5,443 nt of DNA from Rhodoferax sp. (GTDB lineage Bacteria; Pseudomonadota; Gammaproteobacteria; Burkholderiales; Burkholderiaceae): positions 1 to 5,443 of the forward strand of contig JAQGNA010000133.1 of NCBI GenBank assembly GCA_028292075.1. The letters run 5' to 3'. The notes under the pieces were generated by a model. It was given only the letters and a program-made list of their open reading frames with translations, did no database searches and was not told the origin of the DNA. The position numbers and the translations under genes are program-made. Within the stretch, counting starts at the first letter, position 1, and each line of letters starts with the position of its first letter. This document shows, piece by piece, positions 4,526-5,443 of this stretch.

Positions 4526-5443
4526 ATGAAAATATTCAGTTGCGATCAATGCGGCCAGCCCGTGTTCTTCGAAAATGTGCAGTGCCTGCATTGCGGCTCC
4601 CGCCTGGCCTTTTTGCCGGACGTGCTGACCCTGGCCGCCATCGAACTGGCAGGGACGTCATCAGGCGATGACACACCAGCCCGTGACGGCGGCGAAATCC
4701 AGACCAATGGCCAGGACAACGTTCAGCCAGCCGCACAGACCGATCCCGGGATGGACGCAGTTCTCAACGCAGCGCCCGCGGACCCCTCGCCCGTCTTGGC
4801 GGAAACGGATCTCTGGCAGCATGTGAACGCGGCGCCGCCTGCGCCCGGCCAATCGCCTCGCACCTATCGGCTTTGCCACAACCATGTCGTCTATCAGGCC
4901 TGCAACTTCGCTGTGCCATCGGACGACGCCAATGGTCTCTGCATCTCCTGCCGGGAAACCCGGCTGTTGCCTGACCTTTCGGTGCCCGACAACCATGCAC
5001 GCTGGTACCGCATCGAAAACGCGAAGCGGCGCCTCTACTACACGCTGGCGCAACTCGGGTTGACCTCCAAGGGCATCGACGACCCCAACATGCCCGCGCC
5101 CACTTATGACTTTCTGGGTGATGTGCCCGGGGCTCCGCCGGTCATGACCGGCCATCAGAACGGCGTCATCACACTGAACATCGCAGAGGCGGATGACGAT
5201 GAACGCGTCAAGCGGCGGGTTCAATTGCATGAACCCTACCGCACGCTGCTAGGCCACCTGCGGCACGAATCGGGCCACTTCTATTGGGACCGACTGATCC
5301 GCGATGGCGGCCGCACCGCATCGTTCCGCGAGGTCTTCGGCGACGAATCGCTCGACTATGGCGAAGCGCTCAAGGCGCACTATGCGGCCTCGCAAAATGC
5401 CGACGCGCCAAGCTGGCGCGAAGAATTCGTGAGCGCCTACGCG
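4526..5443 (+). CDS. Putative zinc-binding metallopeptidase, zinc-ribbon plus HExxH (3' end outside window)
   Basis: The first 306 codons of a gene that continues past the window. Residues 6-23 carry CDQC...CLHC (C6, C9, C20, C23), a zinc-ribbon half followed by 'LAFLPD'. A second cysteine set C117, C126, C139 and C142 lies in 'YRLCHNH...CNFAVPSDDANGLCISCRETRLLPDLS'. 'WYRIENAKRRLYYTLAQLGL' (160-179) and 'LLGHLRHESGHFYWDRLI' (241-258) follow, the latter with the HExxH motif H247-E248-x-x-H251, then 'FGDESLDYGEAL' (271-282). This order matches the COG4307/DUF2248-type putative zinc metallopeptidases. The motif implies a hydrolase, but I know of no established substrate. The start at 4526 gives the zinc ribbon directly; AGG at 4514-4516 is a weak ribosome site. 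Residues 41-110 form a long Ala/Pro/Asp/Gln-rich linker. It sits after the terminators, so it is probably an independent transcript. Confidence 0.88.
   Translation, partial: MKIFSCDQCGQPVFFENVQCLHCGSRLAFLPDVLTLAAIELAGTSSGDDTPARDGGEIQTNGQDNVQPAAQTDPGMDAVLNAAPADPSPVLAETDLWQHVNAAPPAPGQSPRTYRLCHNHVVYQACNFAVPSDDANGLCISCRETRLLPDLSVPDNHARWYRIENAKRRLYYTLAQLGLTSKGIDDPNMPAPTYDFLGDVPGAPPVMTGHQNGVITLNIAEADDDERVKRRVQLHEPYRTLLGHLRHESGHFYWDRLIRDGGRTASFREVFGDESLDYGEALKAHYAASQNADAPSWREEFVSAYA

Noticed and set aside
4661..5230. A 189-codon minus-strand open frame
   Set aside because: It is antisense to the zinc-ribbon/HExxH protein and lacks recognisable domains.

Overview
The window has high GC content and the compact, divergently arranged gene style of a beta-proteobacterium. 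The protein sequences look most like Burkholderiales, probably a Comamonadaceae-type organism (Variovorax, Polaromonas, Acidovorax or Rhodoferax relatives). This placement rests on recalled family resemblance and was not searched. I found no mobile element, CRISPR array, tRNA or rRNA.

Layout. (1) Positions 2-124 hold the last 40 codons of a receiver-domain response regulator reading rightward. (2) Convergent to it, at 205-837 on the minus strand, is a complete NarL/FixJ-type response regulator. (3) Divergent from that, across a 130-bp AT-richer spacer with several short palindromes, is a 451-residue membrane histidine kinase (968-2323) with a CHASE3 sensor and a HisKA_3/HATPase core. The two form a typical two-component pair. 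(4) Downstream on the same strand are five small genes for envelope or membrane-associated proteins: a 54-residue DUF1328/YtjA-type protein (2481-2645), a DUF883/ElaB-YqjD-type tail-anchored protein (2719-3111), a YqjE/holin-superfamily-III-like protein (3164-3541), an uncharacterised membrane-associated protein overlapping it (3531-3962), and a BON-domain lipoprotein (4067-4381). Two hairpins at 4408-4471 close this block. (5) At 4526 a new gene begins and runs off the window: a zinc-ribbon protein with an HExxH motif, matching the COG4307 putative zinc metallopeptidase family.

How it may work together. In other proteobacteria, relatives of the small genes (YtjA, ElaB/YqjD/YgaM, YqjE, OsmY-type BON proteins) are linked to stationary phase, osmotic or envelope stress. 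A CHASE3 kinase with a LuxR-type regulator directly upstream makes a plausible sensor and switch for the block. The regulatory link is inference: it rests on adjacency, shared orientation and short candidate operator motifs. The window reads as a small envelope-stress module with its own two-component control rather than a wholly new system. Its least understood member is the 143-residue protein at 3531-3962. The most notable protein-level detail is a kinase phosphatase motif lacking its usual Gln.
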